This document shows, piece by piece, positions 19,096 to 29,598 of a DNA stretch of 64,000 nucleotides. Within the stretch, counting starts at the first letter, position 1. Every line of letters starts with the position of its first letter. A program made the position numbers and the translations under genes. The stretch comes from JALHST01 sp963798435 (GTDB lineage Bacteria; Bacteroidota; Bacteroidia; Flavobacteriales; Flavobacteriaceae), in contig CAWCTF010000004.1 in the NCBI GenBank assembly GCA_963798435.1, forward strand, positions 186,001 to 250,000. The letters run 5' to 3'. The notes under the pieces were generated by a model, which had not been told where the DNA came from, did no database searches, and worked only from the letters and a program-made list of their open reading frames with translations.

Positions 19096-22000
19096 ATGAA
19101 AATAACACTCCTGAGAATTGTACTCTTCATCTGCATTCCGTTCGCCATCTTCCCACAAGTTGATCCCGTTGTATTCGAAAATCTGAAATTTCGTTTTATT
19201 GGGCCTGAAGGGAACCGTACAATTGCCATTGCCGGTGTGCCTGGGGATCCGATGACCACTTATATCGGCGCGGCTTCAGGTGGAATTTGGAAAACCGAGG
19301 ATGCCGGAGTTTCATGGAATCCCATATTTGATGATCAGGATGTTTCTTCGATAGGGGCTTTGGCCATTACCCCAACGAATCCCGATATCGTCTGGGCCGG
19401 CACTGGCGAGACATTTATAATACGTCCAGCCCATGCTATGGGTGATGGCATCTATAAGTCTGAGGACGCGGGAAAGACATGGAAAAATATGGGCCTCGAA
19501 AAAACCGGGCGAATCGGGCGAATTGTAGTACATCCAACCAATCCCGATATCATTTATGTAGCCGCCCTTGGCCATGCCTATGGCCCGCAAGAGGATCGGG
19601 GCGTCTACAAGACCATAGACGGTGGCCAGACTTGGAAACGGATCCTCTTCATCGATGAAAACACGGGTGCTGCCGACTTAGCGCTTGATCCCAAAAACCC
19701 GGAAAACTTAATGGCCGCCATGTGGTCGATCCACATCAATACCTGGGGCATGCACAGTGGGGGACCTGGAGGTGGCATCTATCGTTCAACCAACGGCGGA
19801 ACCGATTGGGAGCCACTCAACGAAAACGGATTGCCTGGCGGAAAAGAAAAACCTGTTGGTAAAACTGCCGTGGTCATAGCCCCTTCGGATCCCAATATTG
19901 TGTATGCACTTTTTGAAATCGAGAGTCCAGCATTATATCGCTCTGATGACTTTGGGAATTCTTGGGAGTTGCAAACGCGCAACCACGATATCAATGAACG
20001 TGCCCCTTACTATACCCGAATGGCGGTTTCATCGACCGATCCCAACGAATTGTATTTTGCGAGTGTGAAATTCAGTATCTCAAAAGACGGTGGGAAGACT
20101 ATTGACGCGGGTTATAAGGCAGGGGGAGATAATCACGATATCTGGGTAGACCCTACCAATGCAGATCGCCTTATGGTCGCCCATGATGGGGGTGCCAGTA
20201 TAAGTCTCAATCATGGAGAGACCTTTCAACGGGTAGTGCTGCCAATAGCACAAATGTACCATGTCTCAGTCGACGACCAGATACCTTATAATGTCTATGG
20301 GAACCGTCAAGATGGTTACTCGTACAAAGGGCCCAGCAATAGCCTGCAAGGTTATATTCCCTTGGGTCTTTGGCAAGGGGTCGGGGGTTGTGAAAGCGGT
20401 TTTGCGCAACCTGATCCCTTTGATAATAATATCGTATGGTCCGGATGCTATGATGGCGGACTTCAGCGATACAATGCGGTTACCGGTCATGCACGCGATG
20501 TACGGGTTTGGCCTGAAGCGGGTTACGGATGGACCCCGGGTGAAATGAAATATCGCTGGCATTGGAATTTTCCATTGGCCTTTTCACCTCATGTAAAACA
20601 TAGGGTATATGTGGGTAGCCAGTTTGTGCATAAAAGCGATGATGATGGCCAAAGTTGGCAAGTGATTAGTCCGGATCTTTACCCTAAACGACAAAACACA
20701 CCAACAAAGTTCGGGGGGTATCGCCACCGACAACCTAATGACCTTTGATGGTGCGACCTTGTTCAGCATCGTAGAATCAAAAATAGAACCCGGACTCATT
20801 TGGACCGGGAGCAATGATGGCCAAGTTCAAGTAACTAGGGATAATGGTACAACCTGGACCAATGTGAGCGAAAATATCAAGGACGTACCCAAATGGGGCA
20901 CTATTGCCAATATAGAGCCATCCCGCTTTAAAAAAGGTACGGTGTACCTTACGGTCGACCTTCATCAAATGGGCGATTTTAATCCCTATGTGTTTAAGAC
21001 CGAAAATTATGGGAACAGTTGGAAACTTATCAGCAAGACTGTGCCAAAATCGGTCCACAGTTTTGCCCATATCATCAAGGAAGACCCCAAAAGAGAAGGC
21101 ATGTTGTATTTAGGTGTCGATAATGCCCTATATATAAGTCTTGATGACGGTGCAAATTGGATACATTTTCGTAACAATCTTCCGCCTGCACCGATCTATT
21201 GGTTAGAGATACAAGAGCGCTTTGATGATCTTGTAATCGGCACCTATGGAAGGGGATATTATATTCTAGACAATATTAGTCCGATACGGGAATATGACCT
21301 GGATACAAAAGGCAAGAAGGCACATCTATTTAGTGTCAGGCCAAGCTACCGCTTTCAAGAACGACAAAGTATCAAGACCGACGGACCAAGCCTAAATTCG
21401 GGTACGAACCCAGCCTATGGTGCCGATATCAATTATTATCTAAAGGATAGCACCAATCAAAAAATTGAGATACAGATTTTGACCACAAAAGATGAAATAA
21501 TCCGGACATTGGCAGGGAAGAACAATGCGGGTATAAATCGGGTGATGTGGGACCTTCGCTATGAACCTACATTTAAACCCAAGTTGCAATCGACTCCTCC
21601 GGGCCGTCCGTGGGTGCAACTCAATGGGGAAGGATGGCGGCCTTTGGTTACCTGGGATCTTGATTTGATGCGTGGTCAATTTGGCCCTCGGGTAGTCCCT
21701 GACTCCTATAAGGTAAAATTAATTGTGGGTGAGGAAGAATTTGTTAGGGAGGTCGAAGTATTAAAAGACCCTACCAGCGAAGGGAGTCTGGAAGACATTG
21801 AACAACAGGTCGCCTTCTCCTTAGCGCTTCGCGATGCTATGAATTTGGCCGTTAGCATGATCAATGATATTGAAAATATACGAAGTGAGTTAACCGAAAT
21901 CATGCCTAAATTAGATCGTAAAGGCGACTTAAAGAAAGCCCAGGAAATATTGCAGCTTGCCGAAAATATAGCGGGTTCCTTATATGATATACAACTTACT

Positions 22001-22258
22001 GGGGCTCGCGAAGATGCCTTTAGGGCTCCCATGAAGTTATATGGAAGGTTGAGCGCGTTGGCTAGTGACATTACAGGAAATGGTGTTGACTTCAAACCAA
22101 CAGCGCAACAACGGGAAGTATATGCCATTTTCAATACGCGTTTGGAAGCAGTAGCTAAAAAGTTTAAAAAGTTTATGACAATAGAAGTGGCCAAATTGAA
22201 CAGCCAATTGAAAAAAAGTGAGCTCCAAATTAAACTTGACAAAAAAATAAAATCATAA
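19096..22258 (+). CDS. Secreted sortilin/BNR-type propeller protein, frameshifted
   Basis: Two overlapping frames (19096-20748 and 20738-22258) encode one protein of about 1053 aa. Removing one T from the CTTT run at 20677-20680 gives D-L-T-L-N-D in place of D-L-Y-P-K and joins them smoothly. A signal peptide (MKITLLRIVLFICIPFAIFPQ) is followed by many BNR/Asp-box repeats such as SEDAGKTWKNMG, TIDGGQTWKRI and SDDFGNSWEL, typical of VPS10/sortilin-like or sialidase-like ten-bladed propellers. A C-terminal helical region (from about 900) has a heptad-like pattern. Products of this type are often called glycosyl hydrolase, but I see no catalytic residues to support an enzyme. It is a distant paralogue of the gene at 26523 and is followed 22 bp later by an M28 peptidase. 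Confidence 0.82.
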
Positions 22259-22280
22259 ATTGACCCAAAAATAAATTTTC

Positions 22281-23732
22281 ATGAGAAAAATTGCCCTTAT
22301 TGTTTTTGCAGGCCTTATTACCCTCTCCTGTGCCGAGACCAAAAAAAAAGAGACCCAAGGTGAACTCTTTGCGCGTATAGACCGGGAAATCAAGGAAAAT
22401 TCAAAAGCCTATAGTACCTTACAGGAGGCAACTGAAACCATTGGCCATCGCTTGACGGGATCTAAGAATGGCGAAAAGGCAGAAGAATATACTTATAACA
22501 AGTTCAAGGAATATGGCTTTCAGGATGTTGAATACCAAACTTTTGAAGTCGAAGCATGGTCAAGAGGCGAAGTGTCATTACAAATTGGTGATAAGGACGT
22601 TAAAACGGTGACCTTGGGTCACTCCCCGGTGGCCGCCGAAATAAGTGCTGAAATCGTAGATATGGGCAACGGTCTCGAAGCAGACTATCTCAAGGATCCC
22701 GCTGCCGTAAAGGACAAAATTGCCTTGGTCTATATCGGCCTTCTGGATGGCAGTGACGCGGGTCTGACAAATTTACACAGAAGTGAGAAAACTTCTTTGG
22801 CCATACAATACGGCGCTAAAGGAATCATCATTTTCAACCAGGTCGACCATGGGGTGCTTCTCACTGGCACTGCCTCGGTTACGGGTGCTTTGATTCCAAT
22901 TCCGGCGGTATGCATCGGGAAGGAAGATGGCTTGGCCCTGAAATCCCAATTGTTAAAAGGCAAGGAAACCGCTACCATTAAAATGACCAACCACAGTGAT
23001 GTTATAAAGGCCAGAAACGTTATTGCAACTTTAAAAGGGAGTGAATTGCCTGACGAAATAATCCTGGTTGGAGGCCATTTGGATTCTTGGGATCTAGCTA
23101 CCGGGGCGATCGACAATGGGATCGGGTCATTCGCTGTTTTAGATATCGCAAGGGCCTTTATCGCCAATGACCTACATCCGAAGCGAACCCTCCAATTTGT
23201 AATGTTCATGGGAGAAGAACAAGGCCTGTTGGGTTCAAGGTATTTTGTTGCTCAAGCCATTAAAAACGGCACCATCGACCACATCAAGTATATGATGAAT
23301 CTAGATATGTCGGGGAATCCTATAGGTATGAACGCCGGAGGCAAATTAGACGATGAAGCATTTTTCAAGGATTTGGGAGCCGCCATACAGCAACAGGACA
23401 CCATATACAAGAATACCTTTTCGAACGATTCGGGCCTTCATAGTGATCATCAACCCTTTATGCTGGAAGGGATTCCCATCTTATCGGTAAATAGCAATCT
23501 CGAACGATCTATCTATGGGTGTTATCATTCTGATTGTGATGATTTTAAACTTGTGGACAAGGAACATATTACCAACACGGCGCGCTTCTGTACAATGATG
23601 ATCTATGCCCTTGCCGACGTTGACAAGTTACCGGCTACAAAAATGGATAGTGAAACCACTAAGGAGTTTATGATCAAGAATAATTTAAAGGAAAAATTGA
23701 TTCTTGGAAATGATTGGAAATGGGAAAAATAG
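22281..23732 (+). CDS. Secreted M28 family zinc peptidase (PA domain)
   Basis: A 483-aa lipoprotein (lipobox TLSCAE) with a PA-type insert (about 100-235) and an M28 aminopeptidase domain. The co-catalytic zinc ligands are all visible: His in GGHLDSWD, Asp in GAIDNGIG, Glu-Glu in FMGEEQGLLGS, Asp in MNLDMSGNP and the late His in YHSDCDDF. It is therefore predicted to be an active aminopeptidase or carboxypeptidase of the cell envelope. It follows the propeller protein by 22 bp and precedes a second M28 peptidase by 63 bp, so the three form one transcription unit. Confidence 0.93.
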   Translation: MRKIALIVFAGLITLSCAETKKKETQGELFARIDREIKENSKAYSTLQEATETIGHRLTGSKNGEKAEEYTYNKFKEYGFQDVEYQTFEVEAWSRGEVSLQIGDKDVKTVTLGHSPVAAEISAEIVDMGNGLEADYLKDPAAVKDKIALVYIGLLDGSDAGLTNLHRSEKTSLAIQYGAKGIIIFNQVDHGVLLTGTASVTGALIPIPAVCIGKEDGLALKSQLLKGKETATIKMTNHSDVIKARNVIATLKGSELPDEIILVGGHLDSWDLATGAIDNGIGSFAVLDIARAFIANDLHPKRTLQFVMFMGEEQGLLGSRYFVAQAIKNGTIDHIKYMMNLDMSGNPIGMNAGGKLDDEAFFKDLGAAIQQQDTIYKNTFSNDSGLHSDHQPFMLEGIPILSVNSNLERSIYGCYHSDCDDFKLVDKEHITNTARFCTMMIYALADVDKLPATKMDSETTKEFMIKNNLKEKLILGNDWKWEK

Positions 23733-23795
23733 CGGATTAGGCTATTTTGCAAAATAACATAAGACTGATCCAGAATATTGATAACACAGCAATGA

Positions 23796-25520
23796 ATGTA
23801 TAATCTTCGAGCTTTATGGGGGTTCTATTCCACCCTCTTGATTTGTTCAATGGGCTTGGCCCAGGAAGTAGGCGTTCAAGATGACTATTTTAAACTTGTT
23901 CGACCTGAATTTACGGGCAACGTAGCCTATGAAACCACCGCTTTCGTGGAAAAATATTGGCGCGTGGCCGGGAACACCGGTTTTAATGAGTCGGTACATT
24001 ATTTGGCGTCCGAACTCGAAAAAGTAGGATATGTTCCCGAAGCGCAGGCGACCGAAAAGGATAGACTCACCTATAGAATTGAGAAAAGGCCGCTGGAAGA
24101 ACCCACATGGGAGCCAGTCGACGCCTCGGCTACCTTCGTTGGTGAGGAAACGCCCTTTTTGAAGTATTCCACCAACCGGAATATGATCTATCTCAACTCG
24201 GTCTCAACTCCCAAAAAAGGTATAACGGCTGAAGTAGTGCGTATTGAAAACCAGGAAGATTTTGAAACGGTCGAAGTAAAGGATAAAATACTATTTACCA
24301 AACTACCTATTTATGGTCTTTATGATACCGCTATCAAACAAGGTGCATTAGGAATAATAACGTATGATAATCCAGAGTATCTACAGCCAAAAAAAAATAG
24401 TACCTCGATTCAATTTCGAACCCTTCCATATCGCAAAGAATCCCATCTCTGGGGCATTGCCCTTTCTTATGAGGCCAACGAGAAATTAAAAAGGGCCTTC
24501 GAAAAAGGGAAAGTAGAATTAAAAGTGGCTATAACAACGAAAATCTATAATTCGGAAGAGTTGACCCTCGTAGCCGATGTCAAAGGTGCACAGAGGCCCG
24601 AGGAGCGTTTGGTCTTAAGTGCACATATTCAAGAACCAGGGGCTAATGATAATGCCACCGGCGTGGGCACCCAATTGGAAATGGCCATGGTAACCGCAAA
24701 ACTTTTAAAAAATAAACAACTAGATATTTCACGAACCCTGACGTATCTATGGGGGGATGAAATCGTTTCTACGGCTAGGTACATTGAAGAAGACAAAAAG
24801 AGGGCTTTGCATATTAAATGGGGGATGAGTCTTGATATGGTCGGGGAGAATACCAATTTGACGGGAGGATCTTTTTTGATTGAAAAAATGCCAGATCCAA
24901 GCGCAATTTGGACACGTGGAAGGGACCATCATACCGAATGGGGAGGAAAAACCTTGACACTGGAAGACATGCGACCACATTATTTAAACGATCTCATAGT
25001 TTCAGTATTCAAGGAACAAGGGGAATTTGCGAATTGGCCGGTTGACACGAATCCATTTGAAGGCGGCAGCGACCATACTCCTTTTTTGAAGGCGAATATA
25101 CCAGGACTATTATTATGGCATTTTACGGATCAGTTTTATCATACCGATAATGATCGATTAGACAAAGTTTCAAAAGAGACTATGAAAAACGTGGGGGTTG
25201 GTACCATGGTGGCAGCGTTCACCTTAGTAAACGCCAATTCCAAAACTGCCCTTCAAATACTGGGGCTACTTTCTGAAATGGCCAACAAACGGATGGACGA
25301 AGAATTTTCCCTCAGCAAGACAATCGTCGAAAATGGAGGTGATTTGCAACACGAATTAAATATTCTTTTGGCTTGGGAAGATTGGTATCTAAAAGCAATG
25401 GCCTCTGTCATGGATATGGAAAGCAGTATTTCACAAAAATTAGTGGCTCAAATCAGCACGGCAAAAGCTGAATTTAGAAATTCCGCCAAAAAACAAATGG
25501 CACATTTAAAGTCCCTTTAA
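23796..25520 (+). CDS. Secreted M28-like peptidase, divergent active site
   Basis: A 574-aa protein with a signal peptide (about 1-22, ending SMGLAQ). The M28 fold is recognisable from His in SAHIQEPGANDNATG, Asp in the same segment, Asp-Glu in WGDEIVSTARY (canonical Glu-Glu), Asp in MSLDMVGEN, and His in FYHTDNDRLDKV. The usual H-x-D is H-x-Q and the first Glu is Asp, so ligands are kept but the surroundings differ, and specificity may differ from its neighbour. A helical C-terminal extension follows (about 490-574). The stop overlaps the convergent cyclophilin gene by 4 bp. Confidence 0.87.
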   Translation: MYNLRALWGFYSTLLICSMGLAQEVGVQDDYFKLVRPEFTGNVAYETTAFVEKYWRVAGNTGFNESVHYLASELEKVGYVPEAQATEKDRLTYRIEKRPLEEPTWEPVDASATFVGEETPFLKYSTNRNMIYLNSVSTPKKGITAEVVRIENQEDFETVEVKDKILFTKLPIYGLYDTAIKQGALGIITYDNPEYLQPKKNSTSIQFRTLPYRKESHLWGIALSYEANEKLKRAFEKGKVELKVAITTKIYNSEELTLVADVKGAQRPEERLVLSAHIQEPGANDNATGVGTQLEMAMVTAKLLKNKQLDISRTLTYLWGDEIVSTARYIEEDKKRALHIKWGMSLDMVGENTNLTGGSFLIEKMPDPSAIWTRGRDHHTEWGGKTLTLEDMRPHYLNDLIVSVFKEQGEFANWPVDTNPFEGGSDHTPFLKANIPGLLLWHFTDQFYHTDNDRLDKVSKETMKNVGVGTMVAAFTLVNANSKTALQILGLLSEMANKRMDEEFSLSKTIVENGGDLQHELNILLAWEDWYLKAMASVMDMESSISQKLVAQISTAKAEFRNSAKKQMAHLKSL

Positions 25521-26086
25521 AGATGTACGCTGAAATTTTCCAATTCTTTCTCAGTCACGGAAATGATATTCACATCTAGCGTAATCGGGCGCAATGGTTG
25601 ATCTGTAGAATCCCTCGGAACATTAACAATGGCATCAATAACATCCATGCCCTTGATTACCTTTCCAAATACCGTATAATCGCCATCTAAACGATGCTCT
25701 CCATCTTTATTCTGAACAATATAGAATTGACATCGTGCAGATAGTTTCCCAGGATTATCATCCCTGCCAGCTCCCAAAGCCCCATAATCATGTAAAAGTT
25801 TTTCATTGAATTCTGGTTTTAATAAATAAACCGAGTCTTGAAAACCTTCTGGAGTGTCTGGGCACCCGCCCTGCGCTACAAAATTGGGAATTACGCGGTT
25901 AAAGGTCAAAGAATCCCAGTATCCATCATTCGCCAATTGGATAAAGCTTTTTTTGTGGTTGGGTGTTTCGTCATACAACCAAACTAAAATTTCGCCCTTT
26001 GGGGTTATGATCTGGCCGACTTCATGTACTTTTCCAGAAGTACAGGTTACAAACAAAATCAGAAATGGAACTAACATTTTATGCAT
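25517..26086 (-). CDS. Cyclophilin-type peptidyl-prolyl isomerase lipoprotein
   Basis: A 189-aa protein with a lipobox (LFVTCTS) and one cyclophilin domain. The active-site pattern is recognisable: FNRVIPNFVAQGG (catalytic Arg), SARCQFYIV (where QFFI is canonical) and DGDYTVFGKVIKGMDVID. It would catalyse proline isomerisation in the periplasm. The start ATG 26086 is used. A second ATG three codons later is also possible. It is convergent with the second M28 gene and is the only minus-strand gene within the peptidase region. Confidence 0.93.
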   Translation of the reverse strand: MHKMLVPFLILFVTCTSGKVHEVGQIITPKGEILVWLYDETPNHKKSFIQLANDGYWDSLTFNRVIPNFVAQGGCPDTPEGFQDSVYLLKPEFNEKLLHDYGALGAGRDDNPGKLSARCQFYIVQNKDGEHRLDGDYTVFGKVIKGMDVIDAIVNVPRDSTDQPLRPITLDVNIISVTEKELENFSVHL

Positions 26087-26522
26087 AGTATCAAGGGTTT
26101 TTTAAAAAGAAGCCGAATCGGCCACAATCATGTACAAATATCGATATTTCTGTTTTCCTTGGCTTTTTTTATAGGCCAATATTGGTTATAAATGCGCCTC
26201 CACCCATACTTTCAACAGCAATACTGACAAAGATGCTCGCGAAATCTGCACACCATACATCGGTATCGGTACTTCGACCAAAAAACCTATATGATAGTTT
26301 CCTAGTCCACCCTTTAGATTACAGGATTATTCACATTAACGAGTACCATAATTCATTGGATATAGGTTATACTACTAAAATAATGTTTAAAAATATCAAT
26401 CCTGTTATCAGATTCTTACTGATTTAATCAATGCCAAATCTTGAATTTTGATCAACAAATTTTTTTTGACTCCCCCGAAGTTATTCATAACTTCCACAGG
26501 TTAATCAGAACCTGCAATAAAA
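26087..26522. other. 436-bp intergenic region with possible gene remnant
   Basis: No complete gene is apparent. On the minus strand a 49-codon frame (26318 down to 26172, no start codon) reads like a C-terminal protein fragment (...STDTDVWCADFASIFVSIAVE...) and ends in TAA at 26169-26171. The plus-strand open frame 26182-26427 is its antisense and has no family resemblance. I treat the minus-strand fragment as a possible degraded gene end, with low confidence. The last 60 bp before the gene at 26523 are A/T-rich but I see no clear TAnnTTTG. Confidence 0.25.
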
Positions 26523-29372
26523 ATGAAAAAATTCATCCTACCACTACTCGTTGGTCTTTCAATAAGTTGTTTCGCCCAAGTTTCGGCTACTTCAGAACAA
26601 ATGGTCATAAATGCCATTGATCAAAAAAAAAGCATGGAGAGCAACTCATTGGTCAAGAATATTCCCTTTAAAAACATTGGTCCGACCGTGATGAGTGGTA
26701 GAGTGGTAGACGTGGACGTGAATCCTGAAAATTCAATCGAATTTTATGTTGCCTATGCCTCTGGAGGCGTATGGTATACCAATAATAACGGGGCTTCCTT
26801 TATCCCAGTAATGGACCAAACTGAAACGCAAAACATCGGCGACCTAGCCGTGGATTGGAAAAATGGCACTCTATGGGTAGGTACTGGAGAAAACAATGCT
26901 TCTCGCTCCTCCTATGCCGGAATCGGGATTTTGAAATCAAGTGATGGTGGTAAAACTTGGGAAAATATGGGCCTCCCTGATTCGCAGCATATTGGTCGTA
27001 TGTTACTCAACCCGAATAATCCCGAGGAATTAGTCGTAGGTGTTACAGGACATCTCTATTCTAAAAACGACGAGCGGGGCATTTTTAAAACCTCCGATGG
27101 TGGGAAAACCTGGAAGAAGACCCTTTTTATTAACGATGAAACGGGAATTATCGATATGGCATTTTCCCCGAATAACTTTGATATCATGTACGCAGCTTCT
27201 TGGCAAAAGCAAAGGAAAGCATGGGATTTTCTGGGAAATGGCCGTGCTTCTGCCATTTACAAGAGTACCGATGGCGGGAGTAGCTGGAAGCTTATTTCTA
27301 CCCCTGAAAGCGGATTTCCCAATGGGGAAGGGGTCGGGCGTATTGGTCTGACCGTCTATGACGATATGATTCTGTATGCGGTGCTAGACAACCAATCAAG
27401 AAAGCCAAAGACCCAAAAAGACGAAAAGAAAAACGACGGGTTGTCTAAAGAAGATTTTGAGTTGATGTCAAACGAGGACTTTATAAACCTTGACGATAAA
27501 AAATTGAATGATTTTTTAAAGGAAAATAATTTTCAGGAAAAGTACAAGGCAGCGAATGTGAAACAGATGGTGCAAAGCGGGATTGTCAAACCAAAAGACC
27601 TTACAAAATATCTTGAAGATGCGAATGGGATGCTCTTTGATTCCCCGGTCATAGGTGCCGAAGTCTATCGCAGTGATGACGCCGGTAAAACCTGGAAAAA
27701 ACAGAATGAAGGGTATATCGAGGATCTATATTATAGTTATGGCTATTATTTTGGTCAAATTACGGTAGATCCCAACAATTCTGATAAAATATACCTCGCC
27801 GGAGTGCCCATTATTAAATCTGATGATGGTGGAAAAACCTTTGCTTCCATCAACGGAGATAATGTACATTCAGACCATCATTCGCTTTGGGTCGATCCCA
27901 AGAAGTCAGGGCATCTTATCAATGGAAACGATGGTGGACTTAATATATCCTACGACGATGGAAAAAACTGGTCCCTGCACAATTCCCCCAGTGTAGCTCA
28001 ATTTTATGCCATTACAGTTGATAACCAGGAACCCTATCACATCTATGGCGGACTTCAGGACAATGGAATCTGGGAAGGCCCCTATAATGCAAATGAAAGT
28101 AGTGAGTGGCAACAAACCGGCCAGTATCCCTGGAAATCTATTTTAGGAGGGGATGGAATGCAGGTACAGGTTGACAATCGAAACCATAAAATCGTGTATG
28201 CCGGATACCAATTTGGAAATTATTTTCGGTTAGACCGGGAAAATAACAAGCAAAAATACATACAGCCAAAACATGAACTTGGTGAGGCACCTTATCGGTT
28301 TAATTGGCAAACCCCCATATTGCTTTCATCACACAATCAAGACATTCTTTATTTAGGAGGAAATAAATTACATCGCTCCCTCAATCAGGGTGAAGACTGG
28401 GAAACTATTTCCGATGATCTGACCCAAGGTGGTAAAATGGGAAATGTCGCCTATGGTACCCTCACTACCATTTCCGAATCCCCGTTTCAGTTTGGATTGA
28501 TCTATGTCGGAAGCGATGACGGCTTGGTACAAAGAACTAAAGATGGTGGTGGTAGTTGGGATCTTGTTTCCAATAACTTACCACACAATATGTGGGTCAG
28601 CCGTGTGATCGCTTCAAAACATAAAAAGGAGCGCGTTTATGTTACGTTAAATGGGTATCGTTGGGATAATTTTGCTGCCTATATCTATGTAAGTGAGGAC
28701 TTTGGCCTGACCTGGAAGCCCATTTCAGCTGGCATACCGGCTTCTTCTGTAAATGTGCTTCTTGAAGACCCTTCGAACGAAGACCTGCTATTTGTCGGAA
28801 CCGACAATGGTCTATACACTTCCTTTGACCGTGGCCTAACATGGCAGGTTTTTCAGAATGGCCTCCCCAACGTCGCCGTTCATGATTTGGTTATTCAACC
28901 TGAAAAAAAACACCTGCTTGTAGGTACACATGGTCGAGGAATTTATTTGGCAGATATCTCCAAATTGGAACAAATGACCCCAGAGCTGCTAAAAAAAGAC
29001 CTCGCCCTATTCAAACCTGAAAATATTAAATTTTCAAGTAGGTGGGGTAATTCATGGAGCAGCTGGGGCAAACCCAATACCCCGGGTCTTGATCTTACTT
29101 TCTATACGGGAAGACCCGGCGTTTATACGGCAAAAATCATGAGTATCGATGCAATAGAAGTAAGTTCCACCGAAATTGAGGCAGAGAAGGGCCTCAATAG
29201 GCTCTCGTATGATGTAGCCTTCTCAAAAGCCGGAAAGATGGCCTATCTGAAGAAGCATAAAATAGCGTTGAAGGAGGCTAAAAATGGAAAGACCTATTTG
29301 CCGAAGGGAGTCTATAGTATTCTGTTGGAAGGCAATGGCAATACCGAAAAAGTCGAATTCACGATTGAATGA
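26523..29372 (+). CDS. Secreted sortilin/BNR-type propeller protein
   Basis: A 949-aa intact relative of the frameshifted gene at 19096. A signal peptide (MKKFILPLLVGLSISCFAQ) is followed by numerous Asp-box units: SSDGGKTWENMG, TSDGGKTWKKT, STDGGSSWKLI, SDDAGKTWKKQ and SEDFGLTWKPI. A charged, low-complexity insert (about 295-370, rich in Lys/Asp/Glu) interrupts the propeller, as in other proteins of this group. The product is expected to be exported, and binding of peptides or glycans is plausible. Pipelines tend to call such proteins glycosyl hydrolases without catalytic evidence. It closes the peptidase cluster. Confidence 0.85.
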   Translation: MKKFILPLLVGLSISCFAQVSATSEQMVINAIDQKKSMESNSLVKNIPFKNIGPTVMSGRVVDVDVNPENSIEFYVAYASGGVWYTNNNGASFIPVMDQTETQNIGDLAVDWKNGTLWVGTGENNASRSSYAGIGILKSSDGGKTWENMGLPDSQHIGRMLLNPNNPEELVVGVTGHLYSKNDERGIFKTSDGGKTWKKTLFINDETGIIDMAFSPNNFDIMYAASWQKQRKAWDFLGNGRASAIYKSTDGGSSWKLISTPESGFPNGEGVGRIGLTVYDDMILYAVLDNQSRKPKTQKDEKKNDGLSKEDFELMSNEDFINLDDKKLNDFLKENNFQEKYKAANVKQMVQSGIVKPKDLTKYLEDANGMLFDSPVIGAEVYRSDDAGKTWKKQNEGYIEDLYYSYGYYFGQITVDPNNSDKIYLAGVPIIKSDDGGKTFASINGDNVHSDHHSLWVDPKKSGHLINGNDGGLNISYDDGKNWSLHNSPSVAQFYAITVDNQEPYHIYGGLQDNGIWEGPYNANESSEWQQTGQYPWKSILGGDGMQVQVDNRNHKIVYAGYQFGNYFRLDRENNKQKYIQPKHELGEAPYRFNWQTPILLSSHNQDILYLGGNKLHRSLNQGEDWETISDDLTQGGKMGNVAYGTLTTISESPFQFGLIYVGSDDGLVQRTKDGGGSWDLVSNNLPHNMWVSRVIASKHKKERVYVTLNGYRWDNFAAYIYVSEDFGLTWKPISAGIPASSVNVLLEDPSNEDLLFVGTDNGLYTSFDRGLTWQVFQNGLPNVAVHDLVIQPEKKHLLVGTHGRGIYLADISKLEQMTPELLKKDLALFKPENIKFSSRWGNSWSSWGKPNTPGLDLTFYTGRPGVYTAKIMSIDAIEVSSTEIEAEKGLNRLSYDVAFSKAGKMAYLKKHKIALKEAKNGKTYLPKGVYSILLEGNGNTEKVEFTIE

Positions 29373-29535
29373 TGCCTGTTTTTATATGGCGTGAACGGAT
29401 AACCAATTTTAACACGCATCACAATCTGCCGTCGGGAAGGTATTGCCCATTTTATGGCACCTCAAATGTTGCTTGCGATTCTTATTCTCCCTAGCTTAAA
29501 ATGCGTCTAAATAAAATAGGAAACCCTAACAAAGT

Positions 29536-29566
29536 TTGTTAAAGACAGCCTTATCGAGTAATTTTG
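29536..29566 (+). promoter_or_regulatory. Promoter of sdhCAB
   Basis: TTG (29536-29538), a 20-bp spacer and TAATTTTG (29559-29566) match the flavobacterial TTG-N17-23-TAnnTTTG consensus exactly. Transcription would start near 29571, leaving a leader of about 28 nt before sdhC. The rest of the 29373-29598 gap holds nothing that I recognise. Confidence 0.75.
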
Positions 29567-29598
29567 CACACAGTCGTTAAACCAACTCCAACAATCGA

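Noticed and set aside
21706..22242. 178-aa ORF antisense to the end of the first propeller gene
   Set aside because: Antisense shadow of a coding region, with no supporting motif.
26182..26427. 81-aa plus-strand ORF in the gap before the second propeller gene
   Set aside because: No recognisable family or promoter, and composition looks like antisense of the minus-strand fragment.
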